Positions 17,452 to 25,694 of a stretch of 64,000 bases of DNA are shown here, in pieces. Position 1 is the stretch's first letter; every line of letters starts with the position of its first letter. The notes beneath the pieces are model-generated. The model was given only the letters and a program-made list of their open reading frames with translations, searched no databases and was not told the origin of the DNA. Source of the DNA: Streptacidiphilus sp. ASG 303 (GTDB taxonomy: Bacteria; Actinomycetota; Actinomycetes; Streptomycetales; Streptomycetaceae); NCBI RefSeq assembly GCF_020991365.1, contig NZ_JAJLRA010000020.1, positions 1-64,000 of the forward strand, written 5' to 3'. Made by a program: the position numbers and the translations under genes.

Positions 17452-18627
17452 ATGAGCATCGAACCGCCTCCCTCGAACCACCCGGCCCCCGCGGACCCGG
17501 AGGGCCGCGCCGCCGGGCGCAAGCCCCGGGTCGCCCTCGTCTTCGGCGGCCGCAGCTCCGAGCACGCCGTCTCGGTGTCGACCGCCGGCAGCGTCCTGCG
17601 CGCCATCGACCGGACGGTCTACGACGTGCTGCCCATCGGCATCACCCACGACGGACGCTGGGCGCTGACCGGCGACGAGTCGTCCCGGATGGCCATCACC
17701 GCCGGCCGCCTGCCCAGCGTGGAGGACGTGGCTGAGTCGGCGGAGGGCCAGGTCGCGCTGCCCGTCAGCCCGGCCTCCCGCGAGGTGGTCTGGAACGAGC
17801 CCGGCGCCGCGCCCAAGGCGCTCGGCGAGGTCGACGTCGTGCTGCCGCTGCTGCACGGCCCGTGGGGCGAGGACGGCACGCTCCAGGGCCTGCTGGAGCT
17901 CTCCGGCGTGCCCTACGTCGGCTCCGGCGTGCTGGCCAGCGCGGTCGGCATGGACAAGGAGTACACGAAGCGGGTGCTGGCCTCCTTCGGCCTCGGCATC
18001 GGCCCGTACACGGTGGTCCGCCCCCGCGACTGGGAGACCGAGGAGGGCCGGGCCGCCGCCCGCGCCCGTGTGGCGGAGCTGCGGTTCCCCGTCTTCGTCA
18101 AGCCCTGCCGGGCCGGCTCCAGCATCGGCATCACCCGGGTCAAGGACCCCGCCGACCTGGACGGGGCGATCGAGGAGGCCCGCCGCCACGACCCCAAGGT
18201 CATCGTGGAGGAGGGCCTGGTCGGCCGCGAGATCGAGTGCGGCGTGCTGGAGTTCGAGGACGGCCCGCGGGCCAGCGTGCCCTCCGAGATCAAGGTCGGC
18301 GGCGACTTCGAGTTCTACGACTTCGAGGCCAAGTACATCGACTCCTCCGAGGTGGAGATCCCGGCGCGGCTCGCCGAGGCCGAGACCGCGGAGATCCGCG
18401 AGCTTGCGGTGCGCGCCTTCGAGGCGCTCGGCTGCGAGGGCCTCGCCCGGGTCGACTTCTTCCTGCTGGACGACGGCCGGTGGGTGGTCAACGAGATCAA
18501 CACCATGCCGGGCTTCACCCCCATCTCGGCCTACCCGAAGATGTGGGAGGCCACGGGCGTGCCCTACCCCGAGCTGATCGACCGCCTGCTCCGGGCCGCG
18601 CTGCGCCGTTCCACCGGACTGCGCTGA
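17452..18627 (+). CDS. ddlA: D-alanine--D-alanine ligase
   Basis: A 391-residue ATP-grasp ligase that makes D-Ala-D-Ala for peptidoglycan. ALVFGGRSSEHAVSVST is the N-terminal substrate site, FPVFVKPCRAGSSIGITRV the ATP-binding loop, and NEINTMPGFTPISAYPKMWE the metal and D-Ala site. A 25-residue Pro-rich N-terminus precedes the fold. TAGTGT lies 10 bases before the ATG (17436-17441), so the leader is either absent or only a few bases long. A hairpin follows the stop. Confidence 0.97.
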   Translation: MSIEPPPSNHPAPADPEGRAAGRKPRVALVFGGRSSEHAVSVSTAGSVLRAIDRTVYDVLPIGITHDGRWALTGDESSRMAITAGRLPSVEDVAESAEGQVALPVSPASREVVWNEPGAAPKALGEVDVVLPLLHGPWGEDGTLQGLLELSGVPYVGSGVLASAVGMDKEYTKRVLASFGLGIGPYTVVRPRDWETEEGRAAARARVAELRFPVFVKPCRAGSSIGITRVKDPADLDGAIEEARRHDPKVIVEEGLVGREIECGVLEFEDGPRASVPSEIKVGGDFEFYDFEAKYIDSSEVEIPARLAEAETAEIRELAVRAFEALGCEGLARVDFFLLDDGRWVVNEINTMPGFTPISAYPKMWEATGVPYPELIDRLLRAALRRSTGLR

Positions 18628-18649
18628 ACCGGCCCCGCTGCGGACCCCC

Positions 18650-18687
18650 GGGGCCCGGCCCGCGCCGCACGGCGCGCGCCGGGCCCC
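18650..18687. terminator. Bidirectional hairpin between ddlA and the DUF3515 gene
   Basis: GGGGCCCGGC (18650-18659) pairs with GCCGGGCCCC (18678-18687), extended by an inner CGCGCC/GGCGCG across one mismatch. It lies between convergent genes, so it can serve both strands; there is no T tract. Confidence 0.6.
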
Positions 18688-18712
18688 GGTTGCGTACGCC
18701 CCTGCGGTGCAG

Positions 18713-18765
18713 CACGGTGCGGGGCGCGGCACGGCACGGTGCGGGGCGCGGCGCGGCACGGCGCG
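18713..18765. repeat. 22-base tandem repeat after ddlA
   Basis: Two 22-base units (18713-18734 and 18735-18756, one difference) and a 9-base partial third unit, based on CACGGTGCGGGGCGCGGC. It is non-coding, between convergent genes. Confidence 0.7.
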
Positions 18766-18784
18766 AGGCACCGGGCGGGGCGCC

Positions 18785-19315
18785 CTACGGCGTGAAGCGC
18801 GAGGGCACGGTCCGCGCCACGGCGTCGGAGAGCGGCGGCAGCACGTCCGTCGCGTTCGGGTACGCCCCTGCGCGGACGGTCACCTGCACGGTGGTCCGCC
18901 GCTCGATCGTGGTGAAGCGGTAGTCGCCGCCGCCCAGCTCCTCGACCAGCCAGTCGACCCCGTTGACCTCGGCGGCCTCGTCCGACGGCCGCGGCCGCTC
19001 CAGCCGCGGCGGCACCGGCACCCCGCACTCCAGCACGGTGCGGGGACTGCTCGCCCAGGCCGCGGTGTACGGGGATGCGGGCGCCGGGTCGCGGCGCGCC
19101 CGGCCCTGCAGGTCGCGGGGGAGCGCGCGGTCCAGCGCGCGGCACAGGGCCGCGCCCCCGGCGTCGGGCCGCGGCGGGTCGACCCGGTCCGCGCCGCCCC
19201 TCCACCACAGCAGGCCGGCCGCCAGCAGTGCGCAGAGCACCGCCGTCAGCAGCAGCATGCGGCGGGGGGCGGCCGAGGCCGGGAGGAGCCGCCGGAGCGG
19301 GGTCGGAACGGTCAC
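18785..19315 (-). CDS. DUF3515 membrane-anchored protein
   Basis: A 176-residue protein with a basic N-terminus, one transmembrane helix (about residues 18-40, RMLLLTAVLCALLAAGLLWW) and an extracytoplasmic DUF3515 domain. Conserved features are ALCRALDRALPRDLQG, a paired Cys near VLECGVPVP, VNGVDWLVEE and RTTVQVTVRAG. Two cysteines (in ALCRAL and LECGVP) could form a disulfide. The function of DUF3515 is unknown. It lies 20 bases downstream of the Lrp-domain gene on the same strand, so the two are probably co-transcribed. Confidence 0.88.
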   Translation of the reverse strand: MTVPTPLRRLLPASAAPRRMLLLTAVLCALLAAGLLWWRGGADRVDPPRPDAGGAALCRALDRALPRDLQGRARRDPAPASPYTAAWASSPRTVLECGVPVPPRLERPRPSDEAAEVNGVDWLVEELGGGDYRFTTIERRTTVQVTVRAGAYPNATDVLPPLSDAVARTVPSRFTP

Positions 19316-19335
19316 CGACCGATCATAGGAGGGGT

Positions 19336-19569
19336 CTACAGGTGGACCACCGGGCAGGTCAGGGTCCGGGTGATCCCCTCGACCTGCTGGATGCTGGCCA
19401 CCACCAGGCGGCCCAGCTCGTCCACGGTCTCGGCCTCGGCCCGTACGATCACGTCGTAGGGGCCGGTGACGTCCTCGGCCTGGATCACCCCGGTGATGTC
19501 CGAGATGGTCCCTGCCACGGCGGAGGCCTTGCCGACCTCGGTCTGGATCAGGATGTATGCCTGCACCAC
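19336..19569 (-). CDS. Stand-alone Lrp/AsnC ligand-binding (RAM) domain protein
   Basis: A 77-residue protein consisting only of the regulatory alpha-beta domain of Lrp/AsnC regulators: MVQAYILIQTEVGKASAVAG, VTGPYDVIVRAEAETVDEL, VASIQQVEGITRTLTCPVV. It has no DNA-binding domain. Such proteins form decamers and bind amino acids, and may modulate full-length Lrp partners. It is divergent from thiL by 244 bases, and the family is conserved next to thiL in Streptomyces. Confidence 0.92.
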   Translation of the reverse strand: MVQAYILIQTEVGKASAVAGTISDITGVIQAEDVTGPYDVIVRAEAETVDELGRLVVASIQQVEGITRTLTCPVVHL

Positions 19570-19813
19570 GGGGGGACCTCCCGGCGGCTCGGTGTGGAGA
19601 TCGTCTCGTCGTCCGATGTCACGCTACCGTGCGGCGCGCCCCCGCGGGGAGACCTGCGCGACCGTGCGGGACTACGCTCGCGCTGGGAGCCCGTGCCGCA
19701 CGGGTCCGCCCGGCGCACGGGCGGTCCGCACCGCGGGCGGCCCCCGCGCGGTCCGGCACACGGCCGGGCACACGATCCGGCGCACGCGTCCGGGGTCCAG
19801 GGAAGGACGGCAC

Positions 19814-20776
19814 ATGCAGGGCACCGTGGGCGAACTCGGCGAGTTCGGGCTCATCCGGGAGCTGACCGCCCGGCTGCCCCGCAACCGGGCCGTCGACCTC
19901 GGGCCGGGCGACGACGCCGCCGTGGTGCGGGCGCCCGACGGCCGCGTGGTCGCCACCACCGACGTCCTCCTGGAGGGGCGCCACTTCCGCCGCGACTGGT
20001 CCACCGCGTACGACGTGGGCCGCAAGTCCGCCGCCCAGAACCTCGCCGACGTGGCGGCCATGGGCGCGGTGCCCACCGCCCTGCTGCTCGGCCTGGTCGT
20101 GCCCGCCGACCTGCCCGCCACCTGGGCCACCGAGCTGATGGACGGGCTGCGCGACGAGTGCCGGGTGGCGGGGGCCGCGGTGGTCGGCGGGGACGTGGTG
20201 CGCGGCGACACCGTCATGCTCGCCATCACCGCCCTGGGCGACCTGCAGGGCCGCGCCCCCGTCACCCGCTCCGGCGCCCGGCCCGGCGACGTGGTCGCGG
20301 TCACCGGCTGGCTGGGCTGGTCGGCGGCCGGCTACACGGTGCTCTCCCGCGGCTTCCGCTCGCCGCGCGCCTTCGTGGAGGCCCACCGGCGCCCGGAGCC
20401 GCCCTACCACGCCGGTCCGGCCGCGGCCCAGCTCGGCGCCACCGCCATGATCGACGTCAGCGACGGCCTGGTCGCCGACCTCGGCCACGTGGCCGAGGCG
20501 AGCGGCGTCGACATCGACCTGCGCGCCGCCGACCTGGACGTGCCGGCGCAGATGGCCGACATCGGGCAGGCGGTGGGGGTGGACCCGCTGGTCTGGGTGC
20601 TCTCGGGCGGCGAGGACCACGCCATCGTGGCGACCTTCCCGCCGGACACGCCGCTGCCCGCCCGCTGGCGGGTGGTGGGCGCGGTGTCCGCGGCCCGGCC
20701 CGGCCGGACCGGTGCGGTCACCGTCGACGGCGCGCCCTGGGACCGGGCCGGAGGCTGGGACCACTTCTCCGCCTGA
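19814..20776 (+). CDS. thiL: Thiamine-monophosphate kinase
   Basis: A 320-residue PurM-like ATP-dependent kinase making thiamine diphosphate from thiamine monophosphate. [17 protein letters not shown] at the start, [12 protein letters not shown] (metal-binding Asp pair), [28 protein letters not shown] and [16 protein letters not shown] are all intact. The ATG at 19814 gives the standard N-terminus. It is separated from thiD here by a phosphofructokinase gene. No TPP riboswitch was seen upstream. Confidence 0.96.
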   Translation: MQGTVGELGEFGLIRELTARLPRNRAVDLGPGDDAAVVRAPDGRVVATTDVLLEGRHFRRDWSTAYDVGRKSAAQNLADVAAMGAVPTALLLGLVVPADLPATWATELMDGLRDECRVAGAAVVGGDVVRGDTVMLAITALGDLQGRAPVTRSGARPGDVVAVTGWLGWSAAGYTVLSRGFRSPRAFVEAHRRPEPPYHAGPAAAQLGATAMIDVSDGLVADLGHVAEASGVDIDLRAADLDVPAQMADIGQAVGVDPLVWVLSGGEDHAIVATFPPDTPLPARWRVVGAVSAARPGRTGAVTVDGAPWDRAGGWDHFSA

Positions 20777-20988
20777 GCCGCCCGGGCCGCCTGAGCCGCC
20801 CGGGTCGCCCGGCGCTCCCGGCCCGGCGCCTCGGGACCGGCGGGCCCGGACCCGGACCCGCCGTCCCGCACGTCCCGCAGCCCCCGTCGGCGCGTCCGAC
20901 CCCGCTCGGGCGTCTGTTTCGGGTATCTCTGGGGCGGTATGTCCGAAAACGGGCATTCCCGGACGGAGAGCGGGAGCTCTGGCGACGT

Positions 20989-22014
20989 ATGCGCATCGGT
21001 GTCATGACCAGCGGCGGCGACTGCCCCGGCCTCAACGCGGTGATCCGCTCCGTGGTGCACCGCGCCGTCGACGTCCACGGCGACGAGGTCGTCGGCATCG
21101 AGGACGGCTACCTGGGGCTGATCGAGCAGCGGGCCAGGCCGATCGGCCACGACGACGTCACCGGGCTCCTCACCCTCGGCGGCACCGTCCTCGGCTCCTC
21201 CCGGGTGGAGCACCACCGCATCCGCCAGGCCGTCGCCGAGGCGCCCGCGCTGGCCGCAGGGCTCGGCATCGACGCCCTCATCGCCATCGGCGGCGACGGC
21301 ACCTTCACCGCCGCCCGGATGTTCTGCGACGCGGGCCTGCCGGTGGTGGGGGTGCCCAAGACCATCGACAACGACGTCAGCGCCACCGACGTCTCCTTCG
21401 GCTTCGACACCGCGGTGTCCGTCGCCACCGAGGCCGTCGACCGGCTGAAGACCACCGCCGAGTCCCACCAGCGGGTCATGGTGGTGGAGGTGATGGGCCG
21501 GGACGCCGGGTGGATCGCCCTGGAGGCGGGGATGGCGGGCGGCGCGCACGCCATCCTCATCCCGGAGAAGCCGTTCGACATCGAGGCGGTCTGCGTGATG
21601 GTCGAGGAGCGGTTCGCCCGCCGCAAGAAGTTCGCGATCGTGGTGGTCGCCGAGGGGGCCCGGCCCGCACCCGGCACGCTGCGCCTCGACCCGGGAACCG
21701 TCGACCAGTTCGGCCACCGCCGCCACGGCGGGATCGGCGCCCGCCTGGCCGTGGAGCTGGAGCACTGGGTGGGCAAGGAGGCCAAGCCGGTGATCCTCGG
21801 CCACACCCAGCGCGGCGGCACGCCCACCGCCCGGGACCGGGTGCTCGCCACCCGCTTCGGCTGGCACGCGGTGGAGGCCGTCCACAAGGGCGCCTTCGGC
21901 TGGTTCACCGCGCTGCGCGGCACCCAGGTCGAGCTCGCGCCGCTCGCCGACGCCATCGCCGAGTCCAACACGGTGCCGCTGTACCGGATCCTGGAGGCCG
22001 AGGCGGTGCTGTGA
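20989..22014 (+). CDS. pfkA: 6-phosphofructokinase, actinobacterial mixed type
   Basis: A 341-residue glycolytic kinase. [69 protein letters not shown] and [16 protein letters not shown] are all present. GGDG (Gly at the E. coli 104 position) indicates ATP use, while the Lys of PKTIDND is the residue found in PPi-dependent enzymes; this mixture is known in actinobacterial ATP-PFKs. The ATG 20989 start gives [10 protein letters not shown]; upstream sequence in frame is not conserved. Its place between thiL and thiD differs from S. coelicolor (pfkA genes elsewhere, from memory), so it is probably a relocated or extra copy. Confidence 0.95.
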   Translation: MRIGVMTSGGDCPGLNAVIRSVVHRAVDVHGDEVVGIEDGYLGLIEQRARPIGHDDVTGLLTLGGTVLGSSRVEHHRIRQAVAEAPALAAGLGIDALIAIGGDGTFTAARMFCDAGLPVVGVPKTIDNDVSATDVSFGFDTAVSVATEAVDRLKTTAESHQRVMVVEVMGRDAGWIALEAGMAGGAHAILIPEKPFDIEAVCVMVEERFARRKKFAIVVVAEGARPAPGTLRLDPGTVDQFGHRRHGGIGARLAVELEHWVGKEAKPVILGHTQRGGTPTARDRVLATRFGWHAVEAVHKGAFGWFTALRGTQVELAPLADAIAESNTVPLYRILEAEAVL

Positions 22015-22111
22015 CCCCGGCCGGGACCGGGGGCGCCCGTCCTGTCCGTCCCGCCCGCCCCGCCCGTCCCGCCCGTCCTGCCCGCCCCGCGGCGGGCGGT
22101 AGGTTGGAGCC

Positions 22112-22939
22112 ATGGCAGACAGTGCACACCCCGCCCCCGGCGCCGCCGTCCCGGCGCCGCCGAGGGTGCTGACCGTCGCCGGCTCCGACTCCGGCGGCGG
22201 CGCGGGGATCCAGGCCGACCTCAAGACGATGCTGGCGCTCGGCGTGCACGGCATGAGCGTGGTCACCGCGGTCACCGCCCAGAACTCCCTGGGCGTGCAG
22301 GGCTACTGGGAGCTGCCCGCCGAGGCCGTGCGGGCGCAGTTCCGCAGTGTCGTCGACGACATCGGCGTCCAGGCGGTGAAGACCGGCATGCTGGCCTCCG
22401 CCGTCCTCGCCGGGACCGTCTCCGACCTGCTCGCCGGCCTCGACGTGCCGGTCGTGGTGGACCCGGTGGGCGTCTCCAAGCACGGCGACGCCCTCCTCGC
22501 CGCCGACGCGGTCGCCACCGTGCGGGAGCGGCTGCTGCCCCTCGCCACCGTCGCCACCCCGAACCTGCACGAGGTCGCCCAGCTCACCGGCGTCCGCGTG
22601 GAGGACGAGTCCGGCATGCGCAAGGCCGCGGAGGCGGTGCTGGCGCTCGGGCCGCGCTGGGTCCTCGTCAAGGGCGGCCACCTGCCCGGCCGCGCCTCCG
22701 ACCTGCTCTCCGACGGGTCGCAGGAGCACTGGTTCCACGCCGAGCGGTACGACAACCGGCACACCCACGGCACCGGCTGCACCCTGGCGAGCGCCGTCGC
22801 CGCGGAGCTCGCCAAGGGGCAGGACGTGCCCGGGGCGGTCGCGGCCGCCAAGGAGTACGTCACCGGCGCCATCCGGGCCGGCTTCCCCCTCGGCTCCGGC
22901 ATCGGACCGGTCGACCACGCCTGGCGGCAGCGCCGCTGA
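22112..22939 (+). CDS. thiD: Hydroxymethylpyrimidine/phosphomethylpyrimidine kinase
   Basis: A 275-residue ribokinase-fold enzyme that phosphorylates HMP and HMP-P in thiamine synthesis. [20 protein letters not shown] at the N-terminus, [29 protein letters not shown], and the anion hole/catalytic [19 protein letters not shown] are intact. The ATG follows TAGGTT (22100-22105) by 6 bases with GGAG between, so the mRNA may be leaderless. Two strong hairpins follow. Confidence 0.96.
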   Translation: MADSAHPAPGAAVPAPPRVLTVAGSDSGGGAGIQADLKTMLALGVHGMSVVTAVTAQNSLGVQGYWELPAEAVRAQFRSVVDDIGVQAVKTGMLASAVLAGTVSDLLAGLDVPVVVDPVGVSKHGDALLAADAVATVRERLLPLATVATPNLHEVAQLTGVRVEDESGMRKAAEAVLALGPRWVLVKGGHLPGRASDLLSDGSQEHWFHAERYDNRHTHGTGCTLASAVAAELAKGQDVPGAVAAAKEYVTGAIRAGFPLGSGIGPVDHAWRQRR

Positions 22940-22974
22940 CGGGCCTTCACCGCCGGGGGGCCGTGGCCTGCGGT

Positions 22975-23044
22975 GTGCCTGCGGGCCGCGGCGGCCGCGG
23001 CCCGCAGGCACCGGGGGCCCCGCCGGGGAGTCCCGGCGGGGCCC
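22975..23044. terminator. Tandem hairpins between thiD and a convergent gene
   Basis: Hairpin 1 is a perfect 17-pair stem (22975-22991 with 22995-23011) closed by CGG. Hairpin 2 is a 13-pair stem (23015-23027 with 23032-23044) closed by GAGT. The two are separated by 3 bases, in the convergent space, and can terminate both strands. Confidence 0.8.
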
Positions 23045-23054
23045 GTGTCCGGCC

Positions 23055-23471
23055 TCAGGGCAGGTTGACGGTGACGGTGTCCCCGTCGCCCGTGTCGGTG
23101 GTGACCGTGGCGTTCTTCTTGATGGTGTGCAGCGCCCCGCCGCCCGGCGGGTCGCACGTGGCCTGGAAGGACACCTTGACGTTGCTGTCCGCGAGCGTCA
23201 GCGTCAGCGGCCCGTAGGTGCCCTTGACGCCGCCGGTGCTGGTGACGTCGCCGCTGTCGGAGCCGAAGCCGGCGGACGTCACGCGGACCACGGTCGGCAC
23301 CGACAGGTCCTTGAACTTCGCGCACGACACCGAGCCCTCGAAGTTCACGTCCCTGACCTGCGGGGCGGCGTGCGCGGCCGTCGTGGGGCCGACCACCAGG
23401 GCGCCGGCCAGCAGGGGCGCCGCCCCCAGCAGGGCCTTCAGCCGCCGGGAGCGGGAAGAACGGAAGGACAT
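23055..23471 (-). CDS. Small secreted protein of unknown function
   Basis: A 138-residue exported protein. A Sec signal peptide runs MSFRSSRSRRLKALLGA through a hydrophobic core to a cleavage site at AAHA/AP (residues 36/37). The mature 102 residues are beta-rich and Thr/Ser/Gly-rich, with two cysteines (SVSCAKF, QATCDPP) likely to form a disulfide. No domain is recognised. The ATG follows GGAGG at 6 bases. The promoter TTGCCA/TAGCGT lies about 160 bases upstream. It is monocistronic and convergent with thiD, in a patch that looks accessory. Confidence 0.8.
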   Translation of the reverse strand: MSFRSSRSRRLKALLGAAPLLAGALVVGPTTAAHAAPQVRDVNFEGSVSCAKFKDLSVPTVVRVTSAGFGSDSGDVTSTGGVKGTYGPLTLTLADSNVKVSFQATCDPPGGGALHTIKKNATVTTDTGDGDTVTVNLP

Positions 23472-23969
23472 CGCAGCCTCCAGGCAATTCGGGGATGGCG
23501 GGTCCGGTGCGTGTACCCGTGCCCCGGCCGGGGTTGAATTCCGTGATGCTGGTCCGTGTCCGATTCCGTGCGGCCCGGCCGAGGAATGTGCCGCAGGCGG
23601 GGTGCGGCGTCCCGGACATTTCAGTGACAACGCTAGTGACAGCACCTCTGAGCTGGCAAGAGGGGCTTCCGGATTTTGCATTGCCGCACGGCGTTACTGC
23701 ATGCGGGAAATCGTTTGAAAATTCCACATGATTCTCCCGTGCCGATGTCCGGCGTTTGTTCGGGGCGGTGTGCTCCCGTGTTCCGGAATGCGCGGCGGAG
23801 ATGTTCCGTCGCGGTCCTCGGCCGCCGTCCCCGCGCGCCGCCCCGCCGGCCGCGGCCCTGGGCCGACCGGGTGTCGTTGCGCTTCGTCCGGCCCCTGCGC
23901 CTTGCCGCGGCGGCCGCCCTGCAGTGGTGTGGGTACCGCGGGATGATCAGCGCGAGAGGAGGTGGCCGG
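23472..23969. other. Gene-free, relatively A+T-rich region
   Basis: About 498 bases. It holds the promoter of the secreted-protein gene (23630-23659) and, between about 23680 and 23760, DNA with markedly lower G+C than the rest of the window. Reading frames across it lack the normal codon bias and are rejected as genes. Confidence 0.6.
23630..23659 (-). promoter_or_regulatory. Candidate promoter of the secreted-protein gene
   Basis: On the minus strand TTGCCA (23659-23654), an 18-base spacer, then TAGCGT (23635-23630). The predicted leader is about 150 bases. Confidence 0.5.
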
Positions 23970-24263
23970 GTGCCGGGCGACCGCGAGACCGCAGCCGAGC
24001 ACGGTGAGGGCCCGGCGGGTTCCGGAGCCGGGGACGGCCACCGGAGGCTGGAGCCGACGGTGACGCGCACCCGGCCCGTCCGCACCACGGTGGACCTGGA
24101 CCCCACGCTGCACCGGCGGCTGAAGAGGTGGACCGCGGACGCCGCCGTGAAGCTCGACGTCGTCGACCTCCCGCTCGTCGAGGTCCTCCGCGCCCTGGTG
24201 CGCCGCGTGATCGTGGACGAGGACCTCGCCGCCGCCGTCCTGGACGACCTGCGCGCCCGGTGA
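23970..24263 (+). CDS. Small ribbon-helix-helix-like protein
   Basis: A 97-residue protein. Residues 1-35 are a flexible Gly/Glu-rich leader. The rest, RPVRTTVDLDPTLHRRLKRW then LPLVEVLRALVRRVI and LAAAVLDDLRAR, has the beta-strand (RTTVDLDP), helix, helix pattern of Arc/ParG-type ribbon-helix-helix DNA-binding proteins, as seen in plasmid partition accessory factors and antitoxins. I chose the GTG at 23970 because AGGAGG lies 7 bases before it. No toxin or ParA gene is adjacent. DNA binding is inferred, not shown. Confidence 0.65.
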   Translation: MPGDRETAAEHGEGPAGSGAGDGHRRLEPTVTRTRPVRTTVDLDPTLHRRLKRWTADAAVKLDVVDLPLVEVLRALVRRVIVDEDLAAAVLDDLRAR

Positions 24264-24423
24264 GCGGGGCCGACGCACGGGCACCCCGCGCGGACGGGGC
24301 GGCCCCGGGCCGTGCACCGGAGGTGAACCCGAGGCATGGTCCGCGCGTACTCGGGGAAAGGCTCAGGAACAGGTGCGCGACCGGTCGTCCCTCCACGACC
24401 GCGGGGCATGCTCGGGAGGCGGC

Positions 24424-25095
24424 ATGACGGCCGACGGGACAGCACAGCCGAACGGCGCCGCCGGGCGGCGCACACCCCGGTACGGCATGCCGCGCCGGGC
24501 CCTCCTGCTGCTGCTCCGGGCCTGCGGTGCGGACGGCAACCCGCTCTGCCGCCGCAACGACCGCCGACGGGCCCGGCTCCTGCTCGCCGCCGCCGCGCTC
24601 CTGCTGCTGGCGCCGCTCGCGGCCCTCCTCACCGGACAGGCCGTCCACCGGCACGGCCGCGACGCGGCGGCCGCCCGCTCCGCCCAGCAGCACCGCGTCA
24701 CCGCCGTGACCCTGGCCGCGGCGGTGCCCGGGCAGGTGCGGGCGGGGCAGCGGCCGGACGTCCTGGTGGACGCCCGCTGGTCCTACCCCCCGGGGCACGT
24801 CCGCACCGGGCGGCTCGCGGTGGCGCCCGGCACCGCGGCCGGCGCGAGGGTGCCGCTCCGGGTGGACGCAGCGGGGCGCCCGGTCCGGCCGCCGCGCAGC
24901 GCGGCCGACATCGACGCGGACGCCTGGTTCGCGGGCGTCGGCACGTTCGCCGTCCTGGCCGCCCTCACCGTGACCGGCACGGGGCTGGTCCGCAGGGCCC
25001 TGGACCGGCACGAGGCCCGGGCCTGGGCCCGGCGCTGGGCCGAGGTGGAGCCGGAGTGGTCCGGCCGCCGCCCGCACGGGATCGACGGCCGCTGA
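24424..25095 (+). CDS. Rv1733c-family membrane protein
   Basis: A 223-residue protein with two transmembrane helices (about residues 58-78, LLLAAAALLLLAPLAALLTG, and 173-193). Between them is an extracytoplasmic domain with SAQQHRVTAVTLAAAVPG, ARWSYPPGHVRTG and SAADIDADAWFAGVG, the hallmarks of the Rv1733c family, which is abundant and of unknown function in Streptomyces. CRADGNPLCRR-like sequence (CGADGNPLCRR) precedes helix 1. The ATG at 24424 follows GGGAGG. It may be co-transcribed with the RHH-like gene 160 bases upstream. Confidence 0.85.
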   Translation: MTADGTAQPNGAAGRRTPRYGMPRRALLLLLRACGADGNPLCRRNDRRRARLLLAAAALLLLAPLAALLTGQAVHRHGRDAAAARSAQQHRVTAVTLAAAVPGQVRAGQRPDVLVDARWSYPPGHVRTGRLAVAPGTAAGARVPLRVDAAGRPVRPPRSAADIDADAWFAGVGTFAVLAALTVTGTGLVRRALDRHEARAWARRWAEVEPEWSGRRPHGIDGR

Positions 25096-25177
25096 CGCGC
25101 CCCGCACGGCACCGGCCGACGCGGTGCGCCAGGACCGCCCCCGCGGCGCGGGCCCCCGGCGCGGGACCCCGGACATG

Positions 25178-25217
25178 CGGAAGGCCGGTCCACCCCGAGG
25201 GGTGGACCGGCCTTCCG
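25178..25217. terminator. 19-base-pair bidirectional terminator
   Basis: The arms 25178-25196 and 25199-25217 are perfectly complementary (the innermost pairs probably open to a 4-base loop). It sits between the convergent membrane-protein and rpmB genes. Confidence 0.8.
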
Positions 25218-25243
25218 GCGAACCGGGTGTACCGGCCTGCGCG

Positions 25244-25429
25244 TCAGCGCGAGACCTTGCCGGCCTTGATGCACGAGGTGCAGACGTTGAGCCGCTTCGG
25301 CGTCCGACCGACCACGGCACGCACCGTCTGGATGTTGGGGTTCCAACGACGGCGGGTGCGGCGGTGCGAGTGGGAGATGTTGTTGCCGAAGCCCGGCCCC
25401 TTGCCGCAGACGTCGCAGTTGGCAGCCAC
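25244..25429 (-). CDS. rpmB: 50S ribosomal protein L28, zinc-binding form
   Basis: A 61-residue large-subunit protein. Two CXXC pairs ([11 protein letters not shown] near residue 5, [10 protein letters not shown] near the end) make it the C+ form that binds zinc; Streptomyces often carry a second C- copy under Zur control elsewhere. [19 protein letters not shown] is the rRNA-binding core. The GTG at 25429 gives the usual VAANCDVC start, with GGAG 8 bases before; an upstream GTG would add three residues. It is divergent from the DAK-domain gene. Confidence 0.97.
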   Translation of the reverse strand: MAANCDVCGKGPGFGNNISHSHRRTRRRWNPNIQTVRAVVGRTPKRLNVCTSCIKAGKVSR

Positions 25430-25548
25430 GGGAGTCACTCCAAAGACTTCAGATCAGATACGTTCCAAAACCCCGGAAGACCGCGGACCGTGGATGACGG
25501 GTACAGGGCCAAACCGAGAAGTGCCCGGACCGGCCGGGCAACCGGAGC

Positions 25549-25578
25549 AGCATACATCTGCCGCTCCCGTAGAACGAA
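25549..25578 (-). promoter_or_regulatory. Candidate rpmB promoter
   Basis: On the minus strand TTCGTT (25578-25573), an 18-base spacer, then TATGCT (25554-25549). It would give a leader of about 110 bases before rpmB. Confidence 0.4.
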
Positions 25579-25694
25579 ACTACCACGACCCGGGCACCCG
25601 TCGGCATCGAGCACCCGGCCGCCCCGGATAGCCTGCCTGCGGCGGGCCGCCGACCGGGGCCCGCGGACACGCGCCCGTGAGGTGAGGAGGCCCG

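Noticed and set aside
19570-19813. TPP riboswitch before thiL
   Set aside because: I looked for the conserved THI-element CUGAGA/ACCUGA sequences in this gap and upstream of thiD and did not find them. A covariance search would settle this.
19075-20988. Upstream extension of the pfkA frame
   Set aside because: It runs through thiL and non-coding DNA out of frame with conserved sequence. PFK homology begins at the ATG at 20989.
23472-23969. Peptide genes in the A+T-richer region
   Set aside because: Frames such as that at 23728-23946 show Cys/Arg-rich translation without codon bias or a ribosome site. They are probably non-coding.
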